NCBI GenBank assembly: GCA_903933715.1
Contig: CAIZLD010000001.1
Coordinates: 20,125-84,124 of the forward strand
DNA length: 64,000 bases
Direction: 5' to 3'
From: an uncultured Spartobacteria bacterium
GTDB lineage: Bacteria; Verrucomicrobiota; Verrucomicrobiia; Chthoniobacterales; Chthoniobacteraceae
A program made the position numbers and the translations under genes. The notes under the pieces are model-generated. The model searched no databases, was not told the DNA's origin, and was given only the letters and a program-made list of their open reading frames with translations. This document shows positions 24,955 through 34,716 of this stretch, one piece after another (within the stretch, counting starts at the first letter, position 1; every line of letters starts with the position of its first letter).

Positions 24955-27135
24955 TCAGAAAAGCAGGTCATGGAAATCCGCAACCGTTCTCACTGGCGGG
25001 CGGCATGCCGATTTCTCGCACAGATAAGCGGCACCCGCCGTTTCGTCGTGCTTCGCCCGGAATACCGAATGCGGAGAACCGCCGTCGGCTGCCTGCGCGG
25101 CGGGCTTTGAGGCAAAGCTCGCCGTATCCGCAAGCGCAAACCGGTGCGCCAGCCAGCGTTGCCCGGGGCCGCCATCTGCAAAAAGGACGATCTTCCGGGG
25201 GATGTAATGGGCGTGGAGCTCTTTCCTGAGGGGATGCGTCTCCTCAAAGGTGCCCGCAAAAACGATCCGCTTGGGCGGGTTGAGTGCAAAATCGAGCGCC
25301 ACCAGCATTTGGGGCATTGCCATGGGCGCGCGGTGCAGCAAATTTGAAAAGGCGCGGAGCGTCGCTTCCCCTCGCCCGATCAAACCCGGTTCGTCGAGCA
25401 TATGCCCAAGGCGCAGGGCATTGAGCGCCGCCACCGAATTGGGCGACGGCTCCGCCCCGTCATAATCCTCTTTCATTCGCAAGAGTTGCGCTTCGCCCTC
25501 CCGCTTCGACTGCCAATATCCGCCCTCCCCGGCGTCGTAAAACTGCACATCCAGCGATTGCTGGAGTTCAGTTGCCCACTGAAGCCAACGGATATCCGCC
25601 CCCGCTTCGTAAAGATCCAGGAGCCCTTGAATCAAAAAAGCGTAGTCGGCGGCGAATGCTGGAATCTGGCTTACCCCTTCCCGGTAGCTACGCCATAAAA
25701 CCCCGTCGTGCCAAAGCTGTTCGTTTAAAAAAACGGCAGTGGTCTCGGCGCACTCCAGGTAAGCGGGGTCATCGAGCACCTGGGCAGCACGGGCAAACGC
25801 CGAGAGCATCAGCCCGTTCCAGGCCGTCACGATTTTGTCATCCAAATGAGGTTTCGGGCGTTTCGAGCGGCGTTCAAAAAGAATGCCGCGGCTGCGGGAG
25901 AGCGATTCGGCGATTTCCCCGGCGGACCGCCCCATTTGCCGCGCGAATTCGTCCAACGATTCCCGCCCGATGAAGATGTTTTTTCCGGTGAACTCTCCCA
26001 TTGGATCGCTTCCGGCCGGGGCATTGCCGCCCGTTTGAACGCCATAGAACCGGCAGAAAATAGCCGCATCGTCTGGCGGGAGGGCCGATTCGATTTCCGC
26101 TTGGGACCAAATATAAAAGGCTCCCTCGCCCAGCTTCCCGGGATTTTCCGGCAACGGGCTGTCGGCATCCTGAGCGCAGTAAAATCCACCCCCCGGGGCC
26201 GCCAGATCGCGCCGGACGTATTCCAGGGTGCCGCGGGCCACCTCCGAATAAAAACGCTCTCCCGTGATCTGGAAGGCGTCGAGGTAAATCGACGCCAACT
26301 GTGCCTGATCGTAGAGCATTTTCTCGAAATGCGGCACATGCCAGAAATGGTCCACCGAGTAACGGTGAAAGCCGCCGCCCAAAAAGTCGTGAATCCCGCC
26401 TGCCGCCATTTTATCGAGGGTTAAAAGGACCATCTCGCGGGCATGAACCGCCTCCGCGCTTTGCGGAGAGAGCGCCTGGAACCGGAGCAAAAATTGAAGC
26501 GGCGCGGGATACGGAAACTTCGGCGCGGGAGAAAAACCGCCCATTTGCGGATCAAAATTCCGGGCGATCTGCTGATAGGCGCCATCCATCAACTCCGGGT
26601 CGAGCTTCACGCCGGGCCGCGCGGTCTCCACTGTCGCCTCGCGCAATGCGTCGAGCATCTCCCGGCCTTGGGCGACGATGTTGGGGCGGTCATCCTTCCA
26701 CGCCTGCGCTATCCGTTGCAGTAAGGAGGCAAAACCAACCTGCCCGGGACGGTCTTGCGGAGGGAAATACGACCCCCCGTAAAATGGCACCCGGTCCGGA
26801 GTCAAAAAGACGCTCATCGGCCAGCCGCCGCTGCCAGTGGTCGCCTGGACAAACGCCATGTAAACCCGGTCCACATCAGGGCGTTCTTCCCGGTCCACTT
26901 TGATTGAGACAAAATGGTCGTTAAGCAACCCGGCGACCTGCTGGTTTTCAAACGATTCGCGCGCCATCACATGGCACCAGTGGCAGGTGGAATAGCCGAC
27001 CGACAGAAAGATCGGCTTCTGTTCCCTGCGCGCTTTTTCAAACGCCTCGGTCCCCCACGGATACCAGTCCACAGGGTTGTGTTGGTGTTCAAGCAGGTAG
27101 GGCGACTTTTCCTTGGAGAGGCGATTGGTGCTCAT
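24955..27135 (-). CDS. DUF255 / YyaL-type thioredoxin-fold protein with glucosidase-like barrel
   Basis: The protein has 726 residues. The start at 27135 ([20 protein letters not shown]) is that of the family; an in-frame start 6 codons upstream is less likely. Residues 1-175 form a thioredoxin-like domain with [18 protein letters not shown] (C51, C54). The rest resembles an (alpha/alpha)6 six-hairpin glycosidase barrel, as in bacterial YyaL and mammalian SPATA20. No signal peptide is present, so it is cytoplasmic. The family's biochemical role is not settled; it is often described as a thioredoxin-related protein. It lies 73 bases after the bioF-like gene and is likely the last gene of the proC operon. 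Confidence 0.9.
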   Translation of the reverse strand: MSTNRLSKEKSPYLLEHQHNPVDWYPWGTEAFEKARREQKPIFLSVGYSTCHWCHVMARESFENQQVAGLLNDHFVSIKVDREERPDVDRVYMAFVQATTGSGGWPMSVFLTPDRVPFYGGSYFPPQDRPGQVGFASLLQRIAQAWKDDRPNIVAQGREMLDALREATVETARPGVKLDPELMDGAYQQIARNFDPQMGGFSPAPKFPYPAPLQFLLRFQALSPQSAEAVHAREMVLLTLDKMAAGGIHDFLGGGFHRYSVDHFWHVPHFEKMLYDQAQLASIYLDAFQITGERFYSEVARGTLEYVRRDLAAPGGGFYCAQDADSPLPENPGKLGEGAFYIWSQAEIESALPPDDAAIFCRFYGVQTGGNAPAGSDPMGEFTGKNIFIGRESLDEFARQMGRSAGEIAESLSRSRGILFERRSKRPKPHLDDKIVTAWNGLMLSAFARAAQVLDDPAYLECAETTAVFLNEQLWHDGVLWRSYREGVSQIPAFAADYAFLIQGLLDLYEAGADIRWLQWATELQQSLDVQFYDAGEGGYWQSKREGEAQLLRMKEDYDGAEPSPNSVAALNALRLGHMLDEPGLIGRGEATLRAFSNLLHRAPMAMPQMLVALDFALNPPKRIVFAGTFEETHPLRKELHAHYIPRKIVLFADGGPGQRWLAHRFALADTASFASKPAAQAADGGSPHSVFRAKHDETAGAAYLCEKSACRPPVRTVADFHDLLF

Positions 27136-27208
27136 CGGTGGTACAGTTCCCATCGTTCACCGGCTGCCGCCGGATTCATTTCCATTAATTTGGCCCGATT
27201 AACCCAAC

Positions 27209-28372
27209 TTATGCCAGCTTCCAAAGCGCTTCGGTAACTGCCTGGATCTCCTCCGGCTCATGCGCCGCCGAGAGGGTCAATCGCAACCGGGCCGCGCCTC
27301 GGGCAACCGTGGGATACCGGATCGCGGGAACGAAAAAACCGCGATCAAAGAACATCCTGGAAGCCGCCAGCGCCCGCTCTTCGTCACCCAGCATCACCGG
27401 CACAATCGCACTGCGGAGCTTCTCCGGCGTCAATCCCGGAGGAAGACCTTCGGCGAGCACCTTGAGGTTTTCCCAAAGCTTACGCCGTCGCGCTTCCCCT
27501 TCCGGGCTCGACAGGAACTCGATCGAGGCCAATGCCGCCGCCGCCATGGCCGGAGGCATCGCCGTCGAGTAAACAAAAGAGCGCGCCCGGTTGATAAGCC
27601 AATCAATCAATGGTCGGCGTCCGCAAATATAACCGCCGCTCACGCCGATGGCCTTGCTCAAAGTCCCCATCTGGATATCGACGCGTCCGGCCAGCCCAAG
27701 CAACTCGGCCAAGCCCCGTCCATTCGCGCCGACCACTCCCACCGCGTGCGCTTCATCCAGCAACAGCAACGCGCCGTGCCGGTCTTTGGCAGCCACGATC
27801 TCCGCCAGGGGGGCACGGTCACCGTCCATGCTGAAAATCGATTCGGTCACAACGACCACCCTCGCTTCGGGATGCGTTTGCCGGGCCCATTCCAGATGGC
27901 TTTCCAGCTTGGTGACATCGTTATGGGGGAAAACCCTCAAATTCGCACCGCTCAACCGGGCTCCGTCAATCAGCGAAGCATGGGCGAGCTTGTCGAGGAT
28001 GATCACGTCGTCCTTGCCCGCCAGCGCCCCGAGCGTCCCGACCGCTGTCGCGTAACCGCTGGAGAAGCTCAAAGCCGCCTCGGTGCCTTTGAAGAGGGCA
28101 AGCTTCTCTTCCAGTTCCACATGGGGCGCCAAGGTGCCGCAGACCAGCCGCGAAGCCCCTGCCCCGAGGCCGTAATCATCAATGGCTTTCTTGGCCGCTT
28201 CCCGCAAGAACGGCTCCCCGGCCAGCCCCAGGTAATCATTGGATGAGAAATTGACGAGGATTCGCCCTCCATAGGTGATCGCAGTCCCCATGGTGGAATG
28301 GATTTCGCGTAATTTTCTCAGCAACGATTGTTGCTTGAGTTCGTCGAGTTCTGTTTCGAAGGTGCGTGCCAT
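27209..28372 (-). CDS. bioF: 8-amino-7-oxononanoate synthase (BioF) or related alpha-oxoamine synthase
   Basis: This 387-residue PLP enzyme joins an amino acid with an acyl-CoA. Visible features are NFSSNDYLGLAG, GAGASRLVCGT, HVELEEKLALFKGTEAAL, DEAHAVGVVGANGRG and the Schiff-base K240 in GTLSKAIGVSGGYICG. The AON synthase (biotin) and KBL (threonine breakdown) subfamilies are close; the N-terminus and length fit BioF best. It lies 19 bases after dacA in a run of minus-strand genes, so it is not beside other biotin genes here. The symbol is therefore provisional. Confidence 0.85.
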   Translation of the reverse strand: MARTFETELDELKQQSLLRKLREIHSTMGTAITYGGRILVNFSSNDYLGLAGEPFLREAAKKAIDDYGLGAGASRLVCGTLAPHVELEEKLALFKGTEAALSFSSGYATAVGTLGALAGKDDVIILDKLAHASLIDGARLSGANLRVFPHNDVTKLESHLEWARQTHPEARVVVVTESIFSMDGDRAPLAEIVAAKDRHGALLLLDEAHAVGVVGANGRGLAELLGLAGRVDIQMGTLSKAIGVSGGYICGRRPLIDWLINRARSFVYSTAMPPAMAAAALASIEFLSSPEGEARRRKLWENLKVLAEGLPPGLTPEKLRSAIVPVMLGDEERALAASRMFFDRGFFVPAIRYPTVARGAARLRLTLSAAHEPEEIQAVTEALWKLA

Positions 28373-28391
28373 GGGGATGTCATCTCGCTTT

Positions 28392-29270
28392 CTATAACGA
28401 GAGCCCCCAGGCGAGCAGTGAACTGGAATCGCGCCAGAGGCACGAGCGGTCTTTGTCGCCCAGCACCACCGCGATCACCTCGCGCCCATTGCGCGTTCCG
28501 CTGGAAACCAGGCAATGCCCGGCGGCTTGCGTGTAGCCGGTTTTCATCCCGTTGCAGAACGGAGAATCGCGCAAGATGCGGTTGGTATTTCTAAACGCTT
28601 CCAGCCGCCCGTCGGCGAATTCGAACACGAGGCTTTTGGTGGAAACGATGGAGCGAATGGTCGGGCTGCGGTATGCGGCCAAGGCAAGCCGCGCCATGTC
28701 GCGTGCCGAGGAATACTGGTCCGGTGCCGGAAGGCCGTTGGGGTTGACGAAATGAGATTTTTTCATCCCCAGTTCCTGCGCCTTGGCGTTCATTTTATCC
28801 GCAAACTCCGCGACGCTCCCGGCGTTGTCGCGGGCGAGAACACAAGCCACGTCGTTGACGCTGTGAACCAGCAAAACCTGCAACAGCTCGCGGCGGGTAT
28901 AAACCTCGCCCGGCTTGATGCCCAAGGTCACGGGCTCAACGCGCGTGTCACTCGCGGCCACCATCACCCGCTTGTCGAGATTCCCGGCCTCGACGATGAG
29001 AAGCGCCGTAAGCAGCTTCTGCGTGCTGGCGGGCGGACGTTGCTGGTCGGCGTTTTTCTCGTAAAGCACCTGCCCGGTTGTGGCGTCCGCCACCAATACC
29101 GAGGCAGCCCGGGTCCGGGGGATTCCCGAAGAATCTTCCGCCGTTTCCGCAGCCGGTTCGACCTGCCGGGGCGCTCTTCTCGATCTTTTTTTAGTCGCCC
29201 CTTCGGCAGGCAACGCACAAGCAGCCAGCAAGGCAGCGATCACACTCGAACGGATAAAATGACGAATCAT
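28392..29270 (-). CDS. dacA: D-alanyl-D-alanine carboxypeptidase (peptidase S11)
   Basis: This 292-residue penicillin-binding protein trims the terminal D-Ala from peptidoglycan stem peptides. Active-site motifs are S82-T-Q-K85, S137-V-N139 and K243-T-G245, in the right order. The N-terminal signal segment contains ALLAAC, with C18 in a lipobox-like position, so it may be a lipoprotein; cleavage near AEGA instead would make it soluble. The usual C-terminal amphipathic anchor domain of PBP5 is absent, since the protein ends soon after the catalytic domain. It is transcribed with the TPR and bioF-like genes. Confidence 0.92.
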   Translation of the reverse strand: MIRHFIRSSVIAALLAACALPAEGATKKRSRRAPRQVEPAAETAEDSSGIPRTRAASVLVADATTGQVLYEKNADQQRPPASTQKLLTALLIVEAGNLDKRVMVAASDTRVEPVTLGIKPGEVYTRRELLQVLLVHSVNDVACVLARDNAGSVAEFADKMNAKAQELGMKKSHFVNPNGLPAPDQYSSARDMARLALAAYRSPTIRSIVSTKSLVFEFADGRLEAFRNTNRILRDSPFCNGMKTGYTQAAGHCLVSSGTRNGREVIAVVLGDKDRSCLWRDSSSLLAWGLSL

Positions 29271-29316
29271 TGGTTAAAAATTTTCCCGGGCATTTTTCCC
29301 GCCCGATTCGGAATTG

Positions 29317-29892
29317 TTATTCTTTACTCCCATTGATCTGTTTTTCAACCAGCGAATCGGGAGCAGCCCCAAGGTCGCGGGCGCGATAGTAATGGCGGCG
29401 GGCCAGTTCCAGCAGCGGCGGGTTCTCTTGCAGGTAGACCACGGCGAGGTTGAAATGGACATCCGCGAGGCTTTCGTCGAGTTCCAGCGCCCGCTGAAAC
29501 TCCGCCTCCGCGCCGTCGCGCCATCCTTTGCGCCCCAGAGTCACCCCGAGATAGCTGTGGGCTTTGGCGTTCCCGGGCTCCAGCCAGACCGCCTGCGCAA
29601 GCGCCGCCATCGAGGCGTTCAGTTTGCCCATATCGCAGGTCACCACCCCCAGAGCCAGCCAGGCCGGGGCGGATTTCGGTTGGGCCAGGGTCGCCCGGCG
29701 AAGTAGCTTCTCGGCCTCGTCCAAATGCCGGGCGCGGTATTCGATTTCTCCCAGCCCGATCAAGGCCGGGACGTTGGCGGGCTCTTTTTCCAAGAGGGCT
29801 TCAAGCCGGGAGCGGACCGCCGCCTCCGGCTTGGACTCCCCGGAAGCGAATGCCGTGCAAACACAGAGGATGAAAAAGAGGGCGGCTTTCAC
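29317..29892 (-). CDS. Secreted TPR-repeat protein
   Basis: The GTG start at 29892 gives a 191-residue protein with a signal peptide (VKAALFFILCVCTAFASG), 7 bases after the proC stop. A further GTG at 29937 would overlap proC and spoil the signal. Four TPR-like units follow: EPANVPALIGLGEIEYRA, KSAPAWLALGVVTCDMG, NAKAHSYLGVTLGRKG and LADVHFNLAVVYLQE. Such proteins are protein-binding scaffolds, often in the periplasm or outer membrane. Its place between proC and dacA suggests a cell-wall link, but no partner is known. Confidence 0.75.
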   Translation of the reverse strand: MKAALFFILCVCTAFASGESKPEAAVRSRLEALLEKEPANVPALIGLGEIEYRARHLDEAEKLLRRATLAQPKSAPAWLALGVVTCDMGKLNASMAALAQAVWLEPGNAKAHSYLGVTLGRKGWRDGAEAEFQRALELDESLADVHFNLAVVYLQENPPLLELARRHYYRARDLGAAPDSLVEKQINGSKE

Positions 29893-29899
29893 AAAAAAC

Positions 29900-30697
29900 C
29901 TACGCGCCCAATTCGCGGGAGCGTTCCGTGGCCGCACGCACCGCGTTCATCAATGCCGCGCGCACGGCGGCTTCTTCGAGTTGTTCCATCCCGGCGATCG
30001 TTGTTCCACCGGGGCTGGTCACCTGATCCCTCAGCGCCGCCGGATGTTGCCCGGTCTGGAGCACCATCGCCGCAGAGCCCGCCACGGTTTGCGCGGCCAG
30101 CTTCAAGGCAAGATCGCGCGGAAGCCCCATGAGCACCCCGCCGTCCGCGAGCGCCTCGATGACGAGATAGATATAAGCCGGGCCGCTGCCGCTCAAGCCG
30201 GTGACCGCATCCAGGAGCGACTCTTTGACCTCCGCCGCGCATCCCACGGCGGAAAGGATCTTCGAAACCAAATCCGCATCGTTCCGGTTCGCGGTGCTTC
30301 CAATCGCAAACGCCGCCGCCCCCTGCCCGACCAGCGCAGGGGTGTTTGGCATGACTCTCACCACGCGGGTTGACGATCCGGCGGCCTTTTCCAGGGCGGC
30401 AATCGAAAGCCCCGCCACGATGGAAATCACCAGTTTACCCCCCAGTTTTCCATCCAGGCCGCGAAGGGCGTCCAAGGCGTCCGCCGGCTTGACGCAAAGC
30501 ACCAGCGCGTCCACCTCCTCCGCAAGCGCTCCGGCGTTGGCAACAGCTGTTACGCCGGTCTTTTGACCCAGCGCTTCCGAAGCCGCCGGGACACAATCAT
30601 AGACCCGGATGGATTCCGCTGGAAAAACGCCTGTTTTAAGCACGCCGCCCACGAGCGCAGTCGCCATTTTGCCGCAACCGAGAAAGCCTAGTTTCAT
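29900..30697 (-). CDS. proC: Pyrroline-5-carboxylate reductase
   Basis: This 265-residue enzyme reduces pyrroline-5-carboxylate to proline with NAD(P)H. The Rossmann motif GFLGCGKMATALVGG starts at residue 4. The conserved catalytic and dimer region reads VTGLSGSGPAYIYLVIEALADGG, followed by DQVTSPGGTTIAGM near the C-terminus. Length is typical. It heads a likely operon with the TPR, dacA, bioF-like and DUF255 genes. The start at 30697 is divergent from the cysteine desulfurase gene, with 92 bases between for both promoters. Confidence 0.95.
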   Translation of the reverse strand: MKLGFLGCGKMATALVGGVLKTGVFPAESIRVYDCVPAASEALGQKTGVTAVANAGALAEEVDALVLCVKPADALDALRGLDGKLGGKLVISIVAGLSIAALEKAAGSSTRVVRVMPNTPALVGQGAAAFAIGSTANRNDADLVSKILSAVGCAAEVKESLLDAVTGLSGSGPAYIYLVIEALADGGVLMGLPRDLALKLAAQTVAGSAAMVLQTGQHPAALRDQVTSPGGTTIAGMEQLEEAAVRAALMNAVRAATERSRELGA

Positions 30698-30789
30698 CTG
30701 GAAAGGAATATACCCGAACCGAGCCGACGCAAATCAGAAAAAACGCCGGATTTGCTTTCTCTGGATCGAGGGGGCGTTATCTTGAATCG

Positions 30790-31953
30790 ATGTCTCGTAT
30801 CTACCTGGACCACAACGCCACCACGCCGCTTGCCCCGGAAGCGCTGGCCGCGATGTTGCCATTCCTCTCAGACGAGGAAGGGGGGCGATTCGGGAATCCG
30901 TCGGCCATTAGCAGCGAAGGCCGGGTGACACGGGCCGCCGTGGATGAAGCCCGGGAGACGCTTGCGCAAATTTTGGGCGCGTCACGGCCCCAGGAAATCA
31001 TTTTTACCAGCGGCGGCACCGAGTCCGACAACCTCGCCGTCATCGGCTTGTGCCGCAGCCGGGTGGAAAAAAACGGTTGTCGGCGCCACCTCATCACCTC
31101 GCAAACCGAGCACCACGCCGTCTTGCATGCTGCCGATTTTTTGGAAAAACACGAGCAGTTCCAAGTGACCCGCCTGCCGGTGGACGCGCGGGGATTGGTG
31201 GATTTGGACGCCTTGCGCGAAGCCCTTACCCCGCAAACCGCGCTCGTTTCCATTCACGCCGTCAATAACGAAACCGGCACGATCCAGCCCGTTCCCGAGA
31301 TCGCTGCGATTTGCCGCGAACACGGCGTCCCGTTCCACAGCGATTGCGTCCAGGCGTTTGGGAAAATCCCGGTGAATTGCGAAAGCCCGGACGCCATCTC
31401 CCTCGCGGCACACAAGTTTCACGGACCGCGAGGCGCGGGACTGCTTTGGCTTCGGTCCGGCTTTTCCATCGAGCCGATCCTCTTTGGCGGCGCTCAGGAA
31501 AACGAGCGGCGGCCGGGGACCGAAAACGTCCCGGCCATCGTCGGAATGGCGGCAGCAGCCCAATGGGCCATTCAAAACCTGGAATCCGAAGCGGACCGGC
31601 AAACAACGCTTCGGGAACGGCTCTGGGAAGGAATTGTCGCGGCGTTCCCCCAAGCCGTGCGCAACGGGGCTTGGGACGAACCGGGCCGCCAGCTCGCCAA
31701 CACGCTCAACATCTCGTTTCCCGGGCTCGACAGCGAAGCCCTCCTCATCAACTTTGATTTGGAAGGAATCGCGATTTCAGGCGGCTCGGCGTGCATGGCC
31801 GGTTCGACGCAACCGTCCCACGTCTTGATGGCGATGGGCGTGCCCAAAGAAACGGCGAGCGTCCGGTTCTCGCTGGGCAAAGGAACCAGCGCCGAACGGA
31901 TCGAAACGGTTATCGCTCGCCTCCCCCGAATCTTCGCGCGCTGCCGCCTTTGA
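30790..31953 (+). CDS. Cysteine desulfurase, NifS/IscS family
   Basis: This 387-residue PLP enzyme takes sulfur from cysteine as a persulfide for Fe-S clusters and thiolated tRNA. It starts YLDHNATTPLAPEAL, then has FTSGGTESDN, the QTEHHAVLHA His, the Schiff-base K209 in AAHKFHGPRG and the persulfide Cys C335 in SGGSACMAG. The layout is class I NifS/IscS, not SufS. No iscU or suf genes are beside it, and the convergent gene is a zinc deacylase, so its sulfur acceptor is not shown; tRNA modification is possible. Confidence 0.93.
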   Translation: MSRIYLDHNATTPLAPEALAAMLPFLSDEEGGRFGNPSAISSEGRVTRAAVDEARETLAQILGASRPQEIIFTSGGTESDNLAVIGLCRSRVEKNGCRRHLITSQTEHHAVLHAADFLEKHEQFQVTRLPVDARGLVDLDALREALTPQTALVSIHAVNNETGTIQPVPEIAAICREHGVPFHSDCVQAFGKIPVNCESPDAISLAAHKFHGPRGAGLLWLRSGFSIEPILFGGAQENERRPGTENVPAIVGMAAAAQWAIQNLESEADRQTTLRERLWEGIVAAFPQAVRNGAWDEPGRQLANTLNISFPGLDSEALLINFDLEGIAISGGSACMAGSTQPSHVLMAMGVPKETASVRFSLGKGTSAERIETVIARLPRIFARCRL

Positions 31954-31961
31954 GGAATCGA

Positions 31962-32813
31962 TTATAGATTTTGCCCGAACGCCAGGAATGGCCGGTATTC
32001 CTCCAAAATGCTATCCAGTGCCGCGACAGTTGCCTGGACCTGAAGCTCAAAAGGCTCTTCTTGCGGCGTCTCGAAAATCAGCTCAAACGGAGCCGGTTTC
32101 AGTTCCACCGGATTCGACAATACCCCGTCGAAGCATTGCCCGTGAATGAGCGCGTCCTTTGCGTTAAACCCGTCGATAATCAGCTCCTTGGCCCGCGGCA
32201 AAAACGCTTCGGCGGCTTTAATCGCAGGCCGGGCCAACGCTTCGGTGAGCGTTGCGCCCCGCACGTACGCATAGACGCCGGAGGTGGTGTCGTCCGCGTG
32301 CAGGGCGATGACTCCCTGGAACAAAAGCACCCCCAATTCCCGTTCCAGGTAATAGACTTCCGGCTCGGCTGAGCCTTTCCAGAACTCGCGGTTGAGATCC
32401 TTGCCCGAATGCGAATGGCGCGTGTTGTTTTCAACCCCGGTCGGGTTGCAGACCGGGTAGACATAAAGCTCGTAGCCGCGTGCCCGCTCCGGCTCCTCCA
32501 AAAGCCGCCGCAAAAACTCCAGCGCGGCGTGAGCAGTTTCCGGTTCGTCGCCGTGAATCGCCGCGAAAATCCCAATCCGCACCGGTTCATCCTGCACCCC
32601 CGGCCCCCGGAAGAAGAAGCGCGGGATCGCATAGGTCGCCCCGCCATGTTTGAATTTGCCGATTTCGGAGAAAAACAGATGCTCGGATCGTTCGGAATCG
32701 CGTCGAAGCTGCTCGATCAAATGAAACACGGTCTCATCATAGCACTCCCGCGACACCGTTGGAAGCTTCACCGAAAGCGGATCGTAGGTTGAGCGTGGCA
32801 TAAGGAGATTCAT
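31962..32813 (-). CDS. M14-like zinc carboxypeptidase / succinylglutamate desuccinylase-aspartoacylase family protein
   Basis: The 283-residue protein has the zinc motif IHGDEPE (His and Glu ligands), NPTGVENNTRHSHSGKDLNREFW with substrate-binding residues, and LHADDT as the likely third ligand area. These are features of the M14/AstE-AspA group, which removes terminal amino acids or acyl groups. No signal peptide is present, so it is probably cytoplasmic. It is convergent with the cysteine desulfurase, with a gap of 8 bases. Substrate is unknown. Confidence 0.78.
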   Translation of the reverse strand: MNLLMPRSTYDPLSVKLPTVSRECYDETVFHLIEQLRRDSERSEHLFFSEIGKFKHGGATYAIPRFFFRGPGVQDEPVRIGIFAAIHGDEPETAHAALEFLRRLLEEPERARGYELYVYPVCNPTGVENNTRHSHSGKDLNREFWKGSAEPEVYYLERELGVLLFQGVIALHADDTTSGVYAYVRGATLTEALARPAIKAAEAFLPRAKELIIDGFNAKDALIHGQCFDGVLSNPVELKPAPFELIFETPQEEPFELQVQATVAALDSILEEYRPFLAFGQNL

Positions 32814-32983
32814 GAGTTGGGTTTAAAGCATCGGATGTTGCGTTAATCTCTATCGGGTTTATGTATATTACGGTTTCCAACCGATTGGAAAGCTTTTTTG
32901 AGAAAAATCTACGTAGGAAAATCCTATCGCCCTCTCAGGTGGATCGCGACCCGGCGCGATAGGCGGATGCGCTGCCGCTCTAA

Positions 32984-33243
32984 GCTGAATCGACATTCAG
33001 ATCGAGCCAAACCCAAAGGGTTTGAAGCCCATAGCCGGTGGTTGAGCGTTAGCGACACCACCGGATCAATGCAAAACCGCGCCTCACCCCCAAAGGGGTG
33101 GCAGAGACCATCGCCTCGTTTTCTGCCACCCCGTTGGGGTGAATTCTTTCAAACACCTCATCCGGTGGTGTCGCTAACGCTCAACCACCGGCTATTTGCT
33201 GGCAACCCTTCGGGTTGCGGCGGCTTTTAAATGTCGATTCAGC
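32984..33243. repeat. Nested inverted-repeat element (type 1)
   Basis: Three nested inverted pairs form one long hairpin. The outer arms are GCTGAATCGACATT (32984-32997) and its complement at 33230-33243. The middle arms are a perfect 34-bp pair at 33032-33065 and 33161-33194 (CCGGTGGTTGAGCGTTAGCG core). The inner arms are CACCCC-rich around 33087-33140. The element ends exactly before the stop codon of the minus-strand PLP gene at 33244. The intergenic region 32814-33243 holds nothing else recognisable. Confidence 0.85.
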
Positions 33244-34716
33244 CTAAAGTCCCTCGCTCAAAGCCGCTTCGAGGCGGTTCCACAATTCCTCGCTCCGTTC
33301 GAGTCCGGCAGAAATGCGGATCAAATAACGGGGCACGCCGCAAGCTTCAGCCCATTCGAGTTCAGTGTAATGAGCCAGGATGGTAAACGGACAGGCAAGC
33401 GTGAAAACCGTTCCGAGGCTGGGCCCTTTGCAGAAAGCCAGCGCATCATAGATTCGCGGGGCGGCCGTCTCGGCATTTTTCGGCAGGAACGTGATAAGCG
33501 AACCCCAGCCTCCCTCGGGCCGGCGCACGGCCTCGTAGATTTCACTGAATTCCCACTTGGGATACCAAACCCGCTCCACCGCCGGGTGATTGCGCAGTTT
33601 TTCCGCCAAAAAAAGGCCATTCTCGTTATGCCGCTTCATCCGCTCGGGAAACCGGTGCGCTTGCGCGTCGATAACGGCCGCATCGCCGGAGAAAAGCAAT
33701 TCTTCGTGCTGCGCCTGCAGAATCGGTTTTAACTCGTGATAAAAAGGGGACTTCGGATTGCAGATCACCGCCCCGCCCATCACGTCTCCGGTTCCGGCAA
33801 TATACTTGGTGAGACTGGTGGCGACGAGATCGGCGTGTTCGCTCAAATCGACATTGAACGGGGTCGCCACGACATCGTCAATGACCAGCGGCACGCGATG
33901 GCGGCGCAAGAGTGGCGTAATCCGGCGCACATCGGCCGAACCGAGCGTCGGGTTGCCGGGGATTTCACAAAAGCAGGCCGCGAGCCTTCGCCGGGCAAGA
34001 AGTCCCTCCAAATCCGGCGCAATCGATTTCAAGTCGTGAAGGAGGGTCGCCCCGGAGCCGAATTTTTGTTGCAGCTTGAGGGTATCGACATACGGGAACC
34101 CGAGTTGCGCCGTTTGGTGCCCCGGGCTGCGTTCGCGGACGGCTTTCAGCGCGGCGAATTGCGCCGCCATGCCGGTGGGGGTTAAAAAAACGTCCTCTTC
34201 GCCGCAGCCGTAAAACCCCGCAAGCTGATGGCGCAACGAGCGATGCTCCCCGTCGTTTTTCATCCCCTCACCCGCCAGAAACGCTTCCGCCCGGCGCGTG
34301 GAAACAATCAACCCGGTATGCTGCCAAAACGCACGCAGAAACGGGAAACCGGCCTCAGTTGTCGCGACACCGTGAATGCTTGCCGATCGGTTGGAACCGG
34401 AGAGAACGTTAGCGGATTCGCCGCTGTTTTTTTGGACGAACTCCGCGCAAAGTTGCGCTACGCGAGCCGACGCGAACGGCAGGCACGGTCGCCCGCCCCC
34501 GAGTTTTTGCGCGACGGTTTCCACCAGCGGATGAATGACAAAACGGGGGTAGCCCCCACGCAACCGCGCCATCACAGCCGGAGTTTTTTCTTCGTAACCA
34601 ACGACATCCTCCCAGCGAGGCAGGGCGACCGAAACCGCATGGACCGAATCCGGGAGCGGCGCACCCAAATCCGCTGCTTGCCAAAGGGGCGCCTGGAGCA
34701 GGCTGGGGTTTTTCAT
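33244..34716 (-). CDS. Cys/Met-metabolism PLP enzyme (cystathionine gamma-synthase-like), long form
   Basis: The protein has 490 residues, about 100 more than usual for cystathionine synthases and lyases because of an N-terminal extension (LPRWEDVVGYEEKTPAVMAR) like that of fungal-type cystathionine gamma-synthases. The PLP core has GEEDVFLTPTGMAAQFAAL, the FCEIPGNPTLG substrate loop, VIDDVVATPFN and the Schiff-base Lys in ATSLTKYIAGTGDVMGG. It starts by a 4-base ATGA overlap with the preceding metB-like gene, so the two are translationally coupled. Either enzyme could be the synthase or the lyase. The stop codon abuts a large palindromic repeat. Confidence 0.85.
   Translation of the reverse strand: MKNPSLLQAPLWQAADLGAPLPDSVHAVSVALPRWEDVVGYEEKTPAVMARLRGGYPRFVIHPLVETVAQKLGGGRPCLPFASARVAQLCAEFVQKNSGESANVLSGSNRSASIHGVATTEAGFPFLRAFWQHTGLIVSTRRAEAFLAGEGMKNDGEHRSLRHQLAGFYGCGEEDVFLTPTGMAAQFAALKAVRERSPGHQTAQLGFPYVDTLKLQQKFGSGATLLHDLKSIAPDLEGLLARRRLAACFCEIPGNPTLGSADVRRITPLLRRHRVPLVIDDVVATPFNVDLSEHADLVATSLTKYIAGTGDVMGGAVICNPKSPFYHELKPILQAQHEELLFSGDAAVIDAQAHRFPERMKRHNENGLFLAEKLRNHPAVERVWYPKWEFSEIYEAVRRPEGGWGSLITFLPKNAETAAPRIYDALAFCKGPSLGTVFTLACPFTILAHYTELEWAEACGVPRYLIRISAGLERSEELWNRLEAALSEGL

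Noticed and set aside
32898..33230. 110-codon frame in the palindromic intergenic region
   Set aside because: Entire length lies within the nested inverted repeat element.
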